Assembly: GCA_019359315.1 (NCBI GenBank)
Contig: JAHHHO010000002.1
Location: 113,385 to 177,384 of the forward strand
Length of the DNA stretch: 64,000 nucleotides
Reading direction: 5' to 3'
Source of the DNA: Myxacorys californica WJT36-NPBG1
GTDB taxonomy: Bacteria; Cyanobacteriota; Cyanobacteriia; Leptolyngbyales; Leptolyngbyaceae
The position numbers and the translations under genes are program-made. Below the pieces are notes generated by a model, which had not been told where the DNA came from, did no database searches, and saw nothing but the letters and a program-made list of their open reading frames with translations. Shown piece by piece: positions 46,231 to 55,748 of this stretch (position 1 is the stretch's first letter; each line of letters starts with the position of its first letter).

Positions 46231-46778
46231 CCAAATAAATCTCCGAGCGTGAGTTGCAATTCTTTCGCAAACCCTGGAACAGGCAGAACATCCGTCTCAA
46301 CCTCAAAAATGGCCACAAGTTGATCGGTGGCATACACAAGCAGTAGTTTTTCTGCGGGATCAATCAGCCATCCCAGCTGAGTGCCGTGTCTCAGACAGTG
46401 AACAATGTTAGAAGTGACTCTGGTCGGACTCTGATCGGGTGGAAGAATTTCTATTGTCCAGTCGGGAGCCGATGTAAACACGTTCGCGATATTACCATCT
46501 TCGTCGAGAGGAATTCTCGCCCAAGTGAACACGGCTACATCTGGAACTGTCGAGCGTCCACCGAAGGTACAGCGTAGCTCAGGAAATGCCTGAGCAATTT
46601 TTGGTTCCTCAACGACTCCATCAATACTTTTGATCAAGTTCTTCTGCAACTTACTATGTTTTCCTTGAGGCATCGGCCTTTGAATAACTTGATCATTGAC
46701 ATACTCGCTGGCAGGTTTGGTTTCTGGCAATTTTAGAAACTCTTCTAGTGTGATCGGCTTAATAGGGGTTTGTACCAT
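46215..46778 (-). CDS. Uma2 family protein (DUF820), copy 2
   Basis: Uma2 protein of 187 residues: the N-terminal ITLEEFLKLPETKPASEYV, then STVPDVAVFTWARI with the Asp, and PDWTIEILPPDQSPTRV with the Glu of the PD-(D/E)XK fold. Its 3' end overlaps the start of rsmH by 16 bases, so the two are translated from one message. A link in function is not implied. Confidence 0.9.
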   Translation of the reverse strand: MVQTPIKPITLEEFLKLPETKPASEYVNDQVIQRPMPQGKHSKLQKNLIKSIDGVVEEPKIAQAFPELRCTFGGRSTVPDVAVFTWARIPLDEDGNIANVFTSAPDWTIEILPPDQSPTRVTSNIVHCLRHGTQLGWLIDPAEKLLLVYATDQLVAIFEVETDVLPVPGFAKELQLTLGDLFGWLKV

Positions 46779-47079
46779 ATCGACCTCTCTCTTACGAATT
46801 CAACTGATCCCGGTATATTGCTCAGACATCAGCCATCTTTCATAAAGGCCGCATGATAAAGGCTACATGTGGAAATTGGCTTGATAAATCACAAATCTAG
46901 ATTTTAGCTAAAGCATTTTGGAGCCGCGCTTGCACCCAGGTATCTCTATAATGAAGGAGATGTAACAGACGCTAGATAAAAGTTCCACACGTTTGACGGG
47001 ATAAAAGCATTTTAACCACCTGCTGCCGTAGAAAAACAGGGGCTTTTGAGAGGGTTATCAAGGGAGAGGCAGAACACCT
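46779..47079 (+). promoter_or_regulatory. ndhH upstream region with -10 element
   Basis: TATAAT at 46947-46952 (in TCTCTATAATGA) is a strong -10, without a good -35 at standard spacing. The leader would be about 120 bases. GGGAGAGG lies some 12 bases before the ndhH ATG. No gene is seen in this gap. Confidence 0.5.
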
Positions 47080-48264
47080 ATGGCAATGATCGAGACCAAG
47101 ACTGAACCCATGGTTCTCAACATGGGTCCGCACCATCCATCGATGCATGGTGTCATGCGGTTGATTGTCACCCTAGATGGGGAGAACGTGATCGACTGCG
47201 AACCCGTGATCGGCTACTTGCATCGCGGTATGGAAAAAATTGCCGAAAATCGCACCAACATTATGTTTGTGCCTTATGTGAGTCGGTGGGACTACGCAGC
47301 AGGTATGTTCAACGAAGCGATTACGGTTAACGCTCCAGAAAAACTAGCCGGAATTCCAGTCCCCAAACGCGCCAGCTACATTCGCGTCATCATGCTGGAA
47401 CTTAACCGGATCGCTAACCATCTACTTTGGCTTGGCCCGTTCTTGGCAGACGTCGGGGCACAAACTCCCTTCTTCTATATCTTCCGCGAACGGGAAATGA
47501 TCTACGACTTATGGGAAGCGGCGGCGGGTTATCGCATCGTCAATCACAATTATTTCCGAATTGGCGGCGTTGCGGCAGATCTTCCCTACGGCTGGGTTGA
47601 TAAGTGCACCGACTTTTGCGACTACTTTATGCCCAAAGTAGATGAGTATGAACGACTCATTACCAACAATCCAATCTTCCGTCGCCGCGTTGAAGGCGTT
47701 GGTGCGATCAGCCGAGATGATGCGATTAACTGGGGATTGTCTGGTCCAATGCTGAGGGCATCAGGCGTAAAGTGGGACTTGCGGAAAGTTGACCACTACG
47801 AATGTTACGACGATTTCGATTGGGATGTGCAGTGGGAGACCGCAGGCGACTGTTTTGCCCGCTATATCGTGCGAATTCGAGAAATGCGAGAGTCGGTGAA
47901 AATTCTTCGTCAAGCGCTAAAAGCATTGCCAGGAGGTCCGTTTGAGAACCTGGAAGCAAAGCGTATGATGGAAGGCCCTAAGTCTGAGTGGAATGGCGCT
48001 GACTATCAATTTATTGGTAAAAAAGTTTCGCCAACGTTCAAAATTCCTAAAGGCGAACATTACGTTCGGATGGAAAGCGGAAAAGGCGAGTTAGGCGTGT
48101 TTATCATGGGAGACGACCATGTTTTTCCCTGGCGCTTTAAAGTGCGTCCAGCAGACTTTAACAATGTGCAAATCCTGCCTTATCTTGTGAAAGGAATGAA
48201 AGTTGCTGATATTGTCACGATTTTAGGCAGCGTTGATATCATTATGGGATCAGTTGATCGATGA
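47080..48264 (+). CDS. ndhH: NAD(P)H-quinone oxidoreductase subunit H
   Basis: The 49-kDa-type subunit of the cyanobacterial NDH-1 complex, at the quinone-binding junction of the hydrophilic arm, used in respiration and cyclic electron flow. Recognised by [52 protein letters not shown] and the C-terminal [13 protein letters not shown]. Length (394) matches cyanobacterial and plastid NdhH. Arg27 in HGVMR is at the place of the arginine that NDUFAF7 dimethylates in the mitochondrial homologue. Confidence 0.97.
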   Translation: MAMIETKTEPMVLNMGPHHPSMHGVMRLIVTLDGENVIDCEPVIGYLHRGMEKIAENRTNIMFVPYVSRWDYAAGMFNEAITVNAPEKLAGIPVPKRASYIRVIMLELNRIANHLLWLGPFLADVGAQTPFFYIFREREMIYDLWEAAAGYRIVNHNYFRIGGVAADLPYGWVDKCTDFCDYFMPKVDEYERLITNNPIFRRRVEGVGAISRDDAINWGLSGPMLRASGVKWDLRKVDHYECYDDFDWDVQWETAGDCFARYIVRIREMRESVKILRQALKALPGGPFENLEAKRMMEGPKSEWNGADYQFIGKKVSPTFKIPKGEHYVRMESGKGELGVFIMGDDHVFPWRFKVRPADFNNVQILPYLVKGMKVADIVTILGSVDIIMGSVDR

Positions 48265-48422
48265 AATTGCGTTAAATCCTCTTTAACTCTGTAAGAGGTG
48301 CTAATGTGTTTTGCAAAGGCTGCAATGCGGTTGAGTTTGCAATAACGTAATTGTGCAGTTCTTGGCTCTGCGTGCAGTCATGGGTTGACCTGCACTTCAT
48401 GCTGAGCCTTGGATGAATATAA

Positions 48423-48444
48423 AGGACAGGTAACCACCTGTCCT
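48423..48444 (+). terminator. Terminator-like hairpin downstream of ndhH
   Basis: AGGACAGGT and ACCTGTCCT pair around an AACC loop, followed by GTCGTG rather than a clean U-run. It is 160 bases after ndhH. Confidence 0.45.
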
Positions 48445-48615
48445 GTCGTGTTGCGATTTATGACGCAACCAGTACACGATGCCAATTTTGGCATTTTAGG
48501 CAGGTTTTTGCGCTAGGATGAAATCTAGTCATCATTCGATAACCTCGGTTAACGGTATCCTTTGCATTGCTTAGATTTACGTTTCTCTTTTCTCCCTTGA
48601 GATAGAAAAATTGCA

Positions 48616-48699
48616 GTGAAAGACTATGATGTAGTGCTGCTGCTAGCAACAACATTTGTGTCTACAGTTTTCCAGCTGTTGATTTTGCGGCTAGGCTAG
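48616..48699 (+). CDS. Possible 27-residue membrane peptide
   Basis: GTG-led frame with a single hydrophobic helix (DVVLLLATTFVSTVFQLLI) and a basic end. In size it resembles the tiny subunits of photosynthetic complexes, but it matches none I know. No clear ribosome binding site. Candidate only. Confidence 0.2.
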   Translation: MKDYDVVLLLATTFVSTVFQLLILRLG

Positions 48700-48910
48700 G
48701 CAAATCTGTTGTTCTCATTACATTATTGATTCTCAATGAGTTGTCTTTATTTCTAGATATTGAGTAAATCTAAAGCTGCTTCATTTTTAATATTGCCGCT
48801 GTGTTTGTCAACGCAAACCTTATTTGACAGCAATTGCGATCGCGATTTCAATTGCTGGCAAAGATTGGTGATCCCGGCCTTCAGTCTATCTGTAGAGTCT
48901 GTAGAAATAG

Positions 48911-48974
48911 TTGACACCTACTGAATTAAGCGCTATATATAGTTGTGGGTTTGGCATTGAGCCTACATATAGCG
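48911..48974 (+). promoter_or_regulatory. Consensus sigma-70 promoter overlapping an inverted repeat
   Basis: TTGACA at 48911-48916 and TATATA at 48934-48939 with exactly 17 bases between. The -10 lies inside the left arm of an imperfect inverted repeat, CGCTATATATAG (48931-48942) and CTACATATAGCG (48963-48974), which could be an operator covering the start site. The gene served is the small one at 49057. The rest of the 48265-49056 gap holds only the hairpin and the doubtful peptide. Confidence 0.7.
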
Positions 48975-49056
48975 TTTAACGCAAAGATTTCCCTTTCACT
49001 CGGCTAAAGCTTCACCTACCGCTACTGTACCTATTCTTCATTCCTCCACCGAAACC

Positions 49057-49284
49057 ATGACATACCAAGATCAGTTGACTCCCTGGATTATCTATCAACT
49101 TCTGCCCAATGCTGAGCGCCAAGTTGTGACTCGTTTTCGTCGTCGCAATGATGCAGATGGCTACCTCAAGGTATTGAGACAGACTCGTCCCAATGCAGAA
49201 TTCGTAGTTGCGTTTATGGCGAAGACTGCTCCTGCTCAACCTTCAAACGAAGACTCCCCAGAAAAAGAATTGATCAAAGCGTAG
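49057..49284 (+). CDS. Small soluble protein, 75 residues, cyanobacterial type
   Basis: Basic alpha/beta-like protein: WIIYQLLPNAERQVVTRFRR, then RNDADGYLKVLRQTRPNAEF and VVAFMAKTA, followed by a charged tail. The pattern is that of a short conserved family whose name I do not know. It has its own promoter and lies between ndhH and the MidA-type methyltransferase gene. Confidence 0.7.
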   Translation: MTYQDQLTPWIIYQLLPNAERQVVTRFRRRNDADGYLKVLRQTRPNAEFVVAFMAKTAPAQPSNEDSPEKELIKA

Positions 49285-49567
49285 GTTGTGCGCTGTGTTT
49301 GCTTGTTCAACGCTAGTGTGGATGGCCTTTGGCCTTAGTGCACGGTACCTTAAACACTAAATCTGGGGTTGCTCTGGAATAAAGCTTCTAGGTCTTTACC
49401 TTTTCCAGATTGCTTGTAGCTGATCGGGGCAGTAATTGATATTGCTAATTGCTTTCATCGATTGCTACTATGCTTTTCACTCTTCATTCAGCAATCTTTA
49501 TATAGTACAAAAATTCTACTATAGAGTTTTTGAAAGTGCAATAGAGTAAAGGTTTAGTGTGTAGGTT

Positions 49568-50779
49568 ATGGAGCAAGAGCAGGAAACTGGCGCAAATTGT
49601 CAACCTAGTAGAAGCTGCGCAGACTTAATCTCATTTCTAACTCAGCAAATTTCGGAAACAAGCGAACAGCAAATTACGTTTGCTGAGTTCATGGGCTGGG
49701 CCCTGTACCAACCGCAATATGGCTATTACACCAAGTGGCAGCAAAAAATTGGGGCGAAAGGTGATTTTTTCACATCGCCCCATTTAGCTGCTGATTTTGG
49801 TGAATTAGTAGCTAAACAGCTTGCTCAAATGTGGCAAGTATTGGAAAAACCGACGCCTTTTACCTTAGTGGAGATGGGTGCGGGACAAGGGCTACTCGCG
49901 AGTGATATTCTCCATTATTTAAAGCATCACGATGTAGAGTGCTATGACTCTCTGCAATACTTGATTGTTGAAAAGGCAGAAGCTCATATTGCGGAACAGC
50001 GATCGCGCTTGCAGCCTTGGATCAGATCAGGATTATCAGTCGAATGGTGTGCCCTCGACGATATTCCACCCCAGTCGATCACAGGCTGTTTTTTTTCCAA
50101 CGAACTGATTGATGCATTTCCGGTTCACTTAGTGACGGTGCAAGATCAACAGTTAAAAGAAATTTTTGTCACAACCGAAACCAATCGGTTTGTAGAAGTC
50201 GTTGCAGATTGCTCAACTCCTGCATTAATCGATTATTTCGACTTTGTCGGAGTGGATGTTTCTCGGTATCCCACGGGCTATCGTACAGAAGTCAATTTAG
50301 CCGCGATCGAATGGATGCAAATGGTCGCCGCTCGATTGAAGCGTGGCTATGTGTTGACGATTGATTATGGGTATCCGGCAGAGCGATACTACAATGCAGC
50401 CCGACCGCAAGGTACGCTGCAATGCTACTACCAACATAGTTATCACAGCGATCCCTACGTCCACATTGGCGAACAAGACATTACTGCTCATGTGAACTTC
50501 ACAGCCTTGCAGCTTCAGGGCGAACGCTCTGGACTAGATACGCTGGGATTCACACAGCAAGGATTATTTCTAATGGCGCTGGGACTCGGCGATCGCTTAA
50601 CCGAACTCACTCAAACCGAAACCACCAGTCCCCAAGACCTTCGTGAGCGATTAAGCCGCAGAGATGCGCTCCATCAACTCATCAGTCCGATGGGGTTAGG
50701 TGGATTTGGCATTTTAATTCAGGGCAAGAACTTGTCAGAACACCAGAAGTGCCTGACAGGGTTGAGCATGATGCTGTAG
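49568..50779 (+). CDS. NDUFAF7/MidA-type SAM-dependent methyltransferase
   Basis: A 403-residue member of the family that includes mitochondrial NDUFAF7 (MidA). Signature segments are ITFAEFMGWALYQPQYGYY, GAKGDFFTSPHLAADFGELV, the SAM site LVEMGAGQGLLASDIL, and FFSNELIDAFPVHLV. NDUFAF7 dimethylates an arginine of the complex I 49-kDa subunit, the homologue of NdhH, whose gene is 1.3 kb upstream on the same strand. A role in NDH-1 assembly is therefore a reasonable inference, not shown by the sequence. A short AT-rich inverted repeat (TATAGTA/TACTATA, 49501-49523) precedes it. Confidence 0.9.
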   Translation: MEQEQETGANCQPSRSCADLISFLTQQISETSEQQITFAEFMGWALYQPQYGYYTKWQQKIGAKGDFFTSPHLAADFGELVAKQLAQMWQVLEKPTPFTLVEMGAGQGLLASDILHYLKHHDVECYDSLQYLIVEKAEAHIAEQRSRLQPWIRSGLSVEWCALDDIPPQSITGCFFSNELIDAFPVHLVTVQDQQLKEIFVTTETNRFVEVVADCSTPALIDYFDFVGVDVSRYPTGYRTEVNLAAIEWMQMVAARLKRGYVLTIDYGYPAERYYNAARPQGTLQCYYQHSYHSDPYVHIGEQDITAHVNFTALQLQGERSGLDTLGFTQQGLFLMALGLGDRLTELTQTETTSPQDLRERLSRRDALHQLISPMGLGGFGILIQGKNLSEHQKCLTGLSMML

Positions 50780-50810
50780 GAATGTTGAGCGCATCCCTAC
50801 AAGACATCAG

Positions 50811-51974
50811 TTAATTTTCTACCGTCGCGGTTCGGCGGCGATTGTCAAAAACTTCGAGTTTAACCGGAGCCACTCCAGACTGAATCAGGCCGAGAATGCG
50901 AGCCGCACCAGCTGAGAGATCAAGGACGCGATCGCCTGAGAACGGACCGCGATCGTTGATCCGCACGACAACCGATCGACCATTATCCAGATTTGTCACC
51001 TGAACTTTCGTCCCGAACGGCAGCGTCCTGTGAGCCGCTGTCATTGCATTCTGGTTAAACACTTCTCCACTGGCGCTGCGATTGCCATCAAACCCAGGAC
51101 CATACCAAGACGCCATGCCATTGATCGTCAGTTTGATTGGTCCGAAGGAAATCTGCTGCTCATTGCGACGCTCTGGTTTGCCCTTCACCGCTTTCAGCGG
51201 GGGTGCATTTCCGAGCAATCGACGGAGGCGGTTCGTCACTTGAAGCGCATCCTGTTCAGGGCTCTTTGTTGTATCGGGCAAAATTGTTTCCGAATCAACC
51301 GCAATCAGCGCAATTTTGTTGGCTTCGATCATGTAGCGACCGCTTGCGGACGCATCGCGGGGCTGACTCTGGTTTGGCTTCCACTTGACGGTGATTGAAT
51401 CCGCCTTGGCCCCTTGACGGTGAAGTTGATTGAGTTTGGCGGCAATTGCGGTAGCTCTAGCAATTGGATCACCTGAATTTTCAAAATTTTGACGCGGCTC
51501 AGAAGGGGTTCCTACCGGGGTATTTCCAGAACCAGACTTGAGCTTTGCGGGTTTAACATCGTCGGTTTGCACCTCTCCCATTTTGATGTCACTAGAGGTT
51601 GTTCGCTGTGGACCGACGAACGTAACGACGGGAATATCTTTGACGTAAACGGTGGCGGCTTTGCGCCCTGAGAGATCGTGAGATTGAATCTTAGCGATGG
51701 AATCCTCGGCTTGAGAAGCGGGAGTTTGCTGTTCACCAACTTTCACCACATCGTTGCTCTGAGATGAAGCAATTTGGGGTTGAGTCAGGGTTTGACCCAT
51801 CTTCGCCGAGTTGCCTATTCGAGGCTCGAGGGGAAGCGGGTGAGGGGCTGAAGATTCAGCTTGAGAGTCTTGGCTTCCTGCCGGGGTGGCTTCCGCACTA
51901 TTACTAGAGGTTGCACTCAGTGCTGCGCTCAGCAGCAAAGTGGCAGTCAGGCCGCTTATCAGTTTTTTATTCAT
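50811..51974 (-). CDS. rlpA: RlpA-like septal ring lytic transglycosylase
   Basis: An exported protein with signal peptide (MNKKLISGLTATLLLSAALS, cut near AEA). A long Ser/Gln-rich and low-complexity middle follows, and a C-terminal double-psi beta-barrel domain (MASWYGPGFDGNRSASGEVF; AAHRTLPFGTKVQVTNL; VVVRINDRGPFSGDRVLDLS). The barrel keeps the Asp of INDRGPF, the expected catalytic residue. RlpA enzymes cut denuded glycan strands during division. No SPOR domain is present. The start is ATG 51974, or GTG 51992 if six more residues are used. Confidence 0.88.
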   Translation of the reverse strand: MNKKLISGLTATLLLSAALSATSSNSAEATPAGSQDSQAESSAPHPLPLEPRIGNSAKMGQTLTQPQIASSQSNDVVKVGEQQTPASQAEDSIAKIQSHDLSGRKAATVYVKDIPVVTFVGPQRTTSSDIKMGEVQTDDVKPAKLKSGSGNTPVGTPSEPRQNFENSGDPIARATAIAAKLNQLHRQGAKADSITVKWKPNQSQPRDASASGRYMIEANKIALIAVDSETILPDTTKSPEQDALQVTNRLRRLLGNAPPLKAVKGKPERRNEQQISFGPIKLTINGMASWYGPGFDGNRSASGEVFNQNAMTAAHRTLPFGTKVQVTNLDNGRSVVVRINDRGPFSGDRVLDLSAGAARILGLIQSGVAPVKLEVFDNRRRTATVEN

Positions 51975-52159
51975 ATCCCTTTTGAGAGTCACTTCAAACT
52001 AGAGTCCGAGGGTTTTAGCGAATTGCACCGCGATGAACGCTTAAATGGCTGATCGATAAACTCGTACTCACTCCGTGTTCACTCCTGGTTACAGAACTGC
52101 AACAGACTAACATGAAGTTTTTACCAAGGGGATCAGGGTGCTATCAGTAAGTAATGAAA

Positions 52160-52282
52160 CTTCACAGTTCCTTCACATATGAAAATGCCTCTGGAAGTTC
52201 CTTTCAGAGGGCGATTAGGCTGTTATCTGTCTATAGATAGATTTCTTTGCTTCATGATAACTTCATATTAACTTCACATACA
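52160..52282. promoter_or_regulatory. CTTCA direct repeats with 11-bp spacing upstream of purM
   Basis: Three 11-base units stand head to tail, CTTCATGATAA (52250), CTTCATATTAA (52261) and CTTCACATACA (52272). Two more are at 52160 (CTTCACAGTTC) and 52171 (CTTCACATATG). Direct repeats one helical turn apart are the usual site form for OmpR/PhoB-type response regulators, and the TTAACTT cores come near the cyanobacterial Pho box. They lie 40 bases before purM and about 200 bases before the divergent rlpA. Confidence 0.55.
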
Positions 52283-52322
52283 TTGTGAGTTATGCTGAAA
52301 TCTTGCCGTCTTGTCATCTAGC

Positions 52323-53351
52323 ATGGATTATCGTGAAGCTGGAGTTGATGTTGAAGCAGGTCGAGCCTTTGTCGATCGCATCAGCACAATGGTGAAACGC
52401 ACCCACCGCCCGGAAGTGTTGGGAGGAATTGGTGGCTTTAGTGGATTATTTCAACTACCGAGTGGATACCAGGAACCTATTTTGGTGTCTGGTACAGACG
52501 GGGTTGGAACGAAGCTGAAGTTGGCGCATACATTAAAGTGTCACAACACGGTGGGGATCGACCTAGTCGCCATGTGTGTAAATGATGTTTTGACGTGTGG
52601 AGCAGAGCCGCTTTTCTTCTTAGACTATGTAGCGACTGGACACTTAGAACCCGAGCAGTTAGCGCAAGTTGTTGATGGCATTGCTCAAGGATGTGAGTTA
52701 GCAGGTTGTGCGTTGCTGGGCGGCGAAACCGCAGAAATGCCAGGATTTTATCAGGCGGATGAGTATGACCTTGCGGGTTTCTCGGTTGGCATTGTAGAAA
52801 AAAGTAAAATTTTAGACGCCTCGCAGGTGCAAACTGGCGATATTGCGATCGCGCTTCCTAGTACGGGCGTTCATAGCAATGGCTTTAGTTTGGTGCGGAA
52901 AATTGTCAGCGATCATAGTTATGCGTGGAGCGATCGCCCTGACCTGCTTGAGGGCAAAACGTTAGGCGAAGTGCTGCTCACCCCGACTCAGATTTACGTT
53001 AAACCCATTCTAGCCGCGCTTAAAAGCGGGATTCCGATTCACGGAATGGCTCACATCACCGGGGGCGGACTGCCAGAAAACTTACCGCGCTGTCTGCAAC
53101 CCAATCAGACGGTTGAAATTGATCCGTCTGGCTGGGAGATTTTGCCAATTTTCCATTGGTTAGCGGCAGAAGGAAATGTCTCACCGAGGGACATGTTTCA
53201 CACTTTCAATATGGGAGTAGGATTTGTTGTGATTGTCTCGCCTGATCAAGCGGAAAAAACAATTCAATTTTTGCGCGAGCAAGGCATCAACGCTTCTACT
53301 CTAGGAACCGTAATTCCGGGTGAGGGTCAATTAGTCGGTTTACCAACTTAA
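52323..53351 (+). CDS. purM: Phosphoribosylformylglycinamidine cyclo-ligase
   Basis: AIR synthetase of purine biosynthesis. Motifs are [19 protein letters not shown] at the start, [47 protein letters not shown], and [13 protein letters not shown]. Length (342) is normal. I start at ATG 52323; a TTG at 52311 adds four residues. rsmA follows after 17 bases in the same direction. Confidence 0.97.
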   Translation: MDYREAGVDVEAGRAFVDRISTMVKRTHRPEVLGGIGGFSGLFQLPSGYQEPILVSGTDGVGTKLKLAHTLKCHNTVGIDLVAMCVNDVLTCGAEPLFFLDYVATGHLEPEQLAQVVDGIAQGCELAGCALLGGETAEMPGFYQADEYDLAGFSVGIVEKSKILDASQVQTGDIAIALPSTGVHSNGFSLVRKIVSDHSYAWSDRPDLLEGKTLGEVLLTPTQIYVKPILAALKSGIPIHGMAHITGGGLPENLPRCLQPNQTVEIDPSGWEILPIFHWLAAEGNVSPRDMFHTFNMGVGFVVIVSPDQAEKTIQFLREQGINASTLGTVIPGEGQLVGLPT

Positions 53352-53368
53352 ACTCTTAGGCTAAAGCT

Positions 53369-54247
53369 GTGCCAAAAGCGAGAAAACAATTTGGGCAACA
53401 CTGGCTCAAGAGCGAAAAAGCCTTGAGTAAAATTGTCAGTGCGGCAGAATTAAGTGAGCGCGATTGGCAAAGCCAATCTCCAAAGGATCGCGTCCTCGAA
53501 ATAGGCCCAGGAACAGGCATTTTGACTCGTCAATTACTTCAGCAAGCTCAAGCTGTAGTTGCGGTTGAACTTGATCGTGATCTATGCCCGATTCTGATGC
53601 AAAAGTTTGGTAAGATTGAAAACTTTTTGCTGTTGCAAGGTGATTTTTTAACGATTGATCTTGATGTATTGTTAGAACCCTTTCCAAAATTTCAGCATCT
53701 TAATAAAGTCGTCGCTAATATTCCCTACAACATTACCGGACCTATTTTAGGGAAGTTGTTAGGCACGATCTCAAACCCGAATCCTAAACCATTTGATTCC
53801 ATTGTACTCCTCGTTCAGAAAGAGGTTGCTTTACGGATTTGTGCTCCGGCTCACTCAACCCATTTCGCAGCATTGTCAGTGCGAGTGCAATATTTAGCCC
53901 AGGCTGAATTCATTTGCGATGTACCCGCTAAAGCTTTTCAGCCTCCACCCAAAGTAGATTCGGCAGTCATTCGGCTGCGTCCTCGTCAGATTGCAACTCC
54001 GCCTACCAATCCGCGTCGGATGGAGACGTTGATCAAATCCGGGTTTTCGAGCCGCCGAAAGATGTTGAGGAATAATCTCAAAAGTCAAATTGAACCCGAT
54101 CAACTCGGTCAAATTTTGGAAGAGTTGGGTATTAATTCGCAAGTTCGGGCCGAAGATTTGAGTGTTGAAAACTGGGTAGCATTGAGCGATCGCTTGACTC
54201 TCGATTCTGATAATTCTCTCGATTCTGATAATTCTATAGAAACTTAG
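53369..54247 (+). CDS. rsmA: 16S rRNA (adenine(1518)/(1519)-N(6))-dimethyltransferase
   Basis: KsgA-type enzyme that dimethylates two adjacent adenines near the 3' end of 16S rRNA. It shows ARKQFGQHWLKSEKALSKIV, the SAM motif VLEIGPGTGILTRQLL, and the catalytic NIPYNITGPIL. The C-terminal helical domain follows. Start is GTG. The 3' end carries a short duplication (two copies of LDSDNS), which leaves the acidic tail slightly longer than usual. Confidence 0.96.
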   Translation: MPKARKQFGQHWLKSEKALSKIVSAAELSERDWQSQSPKDRVLEIGPGTGILTRQLLQQAQAVVAVELDRDLCPILMQKFGKIENFLLLQGDFLTIDLDVLLEPFPKFQHLNKVVANIPYNITGPILGKLLGTISNPNPKPFDSIVLLVQKEVALRICAPAHSTHFAALSVRVQYLAQAEFICDVPAKAFQPPPKVDSAVIRLRPRQIATPPTNPRRMETLIKSGFSSRRKMLRNNLKSQIEPDQLGQILEELGINSQVRAEDLSVENWVALSDRLTLDSDNSLDSDNSIET

Positions 54248-54279
54248 TGATGCAAGGTGTCAGAGATACAGGTATTGCC

Positions 54280-55707
54280 CTAACGCGGTTTGACGGCTAA
54301 TTCATCGAACCTCAACTCATTACGGCTGCCTTTCGAGCGGTTAAAAATGACCGAAACCGTATTGCGCCCTGCATTAAGCCGCACCTTGGAGAGGTGAGTT
54401 TGACGCCACTTCCAGTCACCAGTACTAGAGAAACGATGATTTTCAGCAATACTTTTGCCATTGATATAGACCGTGCGAGAGGCATCTTTTTCTGAAGCAT
54501 AGCGAAATGCCAAATCGTAAGCACCTGAACAAGTTAAGTCAACATTAAAGGTAATCCATTGACCATCGCGAGTCCAATCGGTCACATATCCTTTTCCTTT
54601 TTGTAGAATTGAGAGCTTGTTTAAGGAAGCTGATTCAGCCTGATACATCTGATTTTGCGACGTTATTGCGATCGCGGCGTTCAGCGCATCCAAAGCAGAA
54701 CTTTGCCGTGCGGCATTGGCCCGATCAGACGGTTTTGACCAACTGAGACCAAAGTGAGGGCGGCGAGCATTTTTTAAAATTGACATCGCGTTTTTGACAA
54801 TAAACTTGCGGTACGAATCTCTTGGTGAAACTTGGTGGAGAGCTGACAAGTTTCGCATAAAGATGCCTTTAAACTGCTCGCCATCTTCTCCGCAGTCCGG
54901 TTCACAGACCTCACGCAGAATTCCGTTTGGAGCTAACGATCGCATTGAGGCATCTGCGATTGCGTGTGCCTGCCTTAGCAAACTCGGATCATGGGTGCTT
55001 TTGTGCAGGTCAACCAATCCGCCAATTAATACGCCTTGGTTGTAAGTCCATGTCGGTTCTCCATTGTTGCGACAACGACTATTCAAGCCGTCGTTGACCA
55101 ACTGTTTCGAGTTGATCATGCCGGATTTTTTGATCCACGCCCACGATCGCTTTGACCAGTTCAAATAGCTTCCTGTACCCTTATCGTTTGGTGTTCTTAG
55201 GTGTAATTTCGCTGCAACTGACAGAAACAATGAGGTTGTAATCGCATTTTTGTAGTTTCGCTGCTTTTTAAGCCACCAGAGACCGCCCCCGCACTGCGCA
55301 TCCCAGCCCTTCTGCATATCCTTGAAGATTGTTTTTGCCATGTCAAGGTAGCGAGTTTCCCCGGTCAGATCGTAGGCTTTGATCCAAGCAAGCGCCCACC
55401 AGCCGTCGTCATCTCGATACCAGGGGTCTAAAAATTTTTTGTGTTTTTGCTTCTCGAAAGTATTGGAGAGTGTCTTGCGGTAGGTCGAGTCACCCGTTAA
55501 CCGAGAGTACTCAGCCGTTGTTTGTAGGGCGTTTGCCGAGTTCCACCAATTCGTTGTCTTCCAGAGTCCTGTAGAGGAGTTGTAGAAGAGTTGCAGTGCA
55601 ACCATACCTGCTGCAATACCGGAATGACAACTGCCCAAGACCATACCTTCGCTCCTAACACGGATTTGCAAAGTACCGATCATAGAGGCAAGTGTGACCA
55701 AGCTCAA
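54280..55707 (-). CDS. GH76-like glycosidase with C-terminal carbohydrate-binding domain
   Basis: Residues 40-350 match the GH76 (endo-alpha-1,6-mannanase-like) alpha/alpha barrel: GLWKTTNWWNSANALQTTAE, the acidic cluster YRDDDGWWALAWIKAYD, and TWTYNQGVLIGGLVDL. Residues 355-475 form a beta-sandwich like CBM35/CBM6 (DGQWITFNVDLTCSGAYDLA; NTVSVIFNRSKGS). Such enzymes act outside the cell, yet no normal signal peptide starts the protein. The frame begins at TTG 55707 and is open further upstream without ATG, so the 5' end is uncertain. The substrate may be its own or another microbe's alpha-mannan. Confidence 0.8.
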   Translation of the reverse strand: MSLVTLASMIGTLQIRVRSEGMVLGSCHSGIAAGMVALQLFYNSSTGLWKTTNWWNSANALQTTAEYSRLTGDSTYRKTLSNTFEKQKHKKFLDPWYRDDDGWWALAWIKAYDLTGETRYLDMAKTIFKDMQKGWDAQCGGGLWWLKKQRNYKNAITTSLFLSVAAKLHLRTPNDKGTGSYLNWSKRSWAWIKKSGMINSKQLVNDGLNSRCRNNGEPTWTYNQGVLIGGLVDLHKSTHDPSLLRQAHAIADASMRSLAPNGILREVCEPDCGEDGEQFKGIFMRNLSALHQVSPRDSYRKFIVKNAMSILKNARRPHFGLSWSKPSDRANAARQSSALDALNAAIAITSQNQMYQAESASLNKLSILQKGKGYVTDWTRDGQWITFNVDLTCSGAYDLAFRYASEKDASRTVYINGKSIAENHRFSSTGDWKWRQTHLSKVRLNAGRNTVSVIFNRSKGSRNELRFDELAVKPR

Positions 55708-55748
55708 CGGTAAATTCTCAGGAAAGTGGTAGCGACGCAGTATTTCAA

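Noticed and set aside
48458..48655. Minus-strand 65-codon frame downstream of ndhH
   Set aside because: Low protein character apart from one CxxC near the end, and it crosses other features; likely chance.
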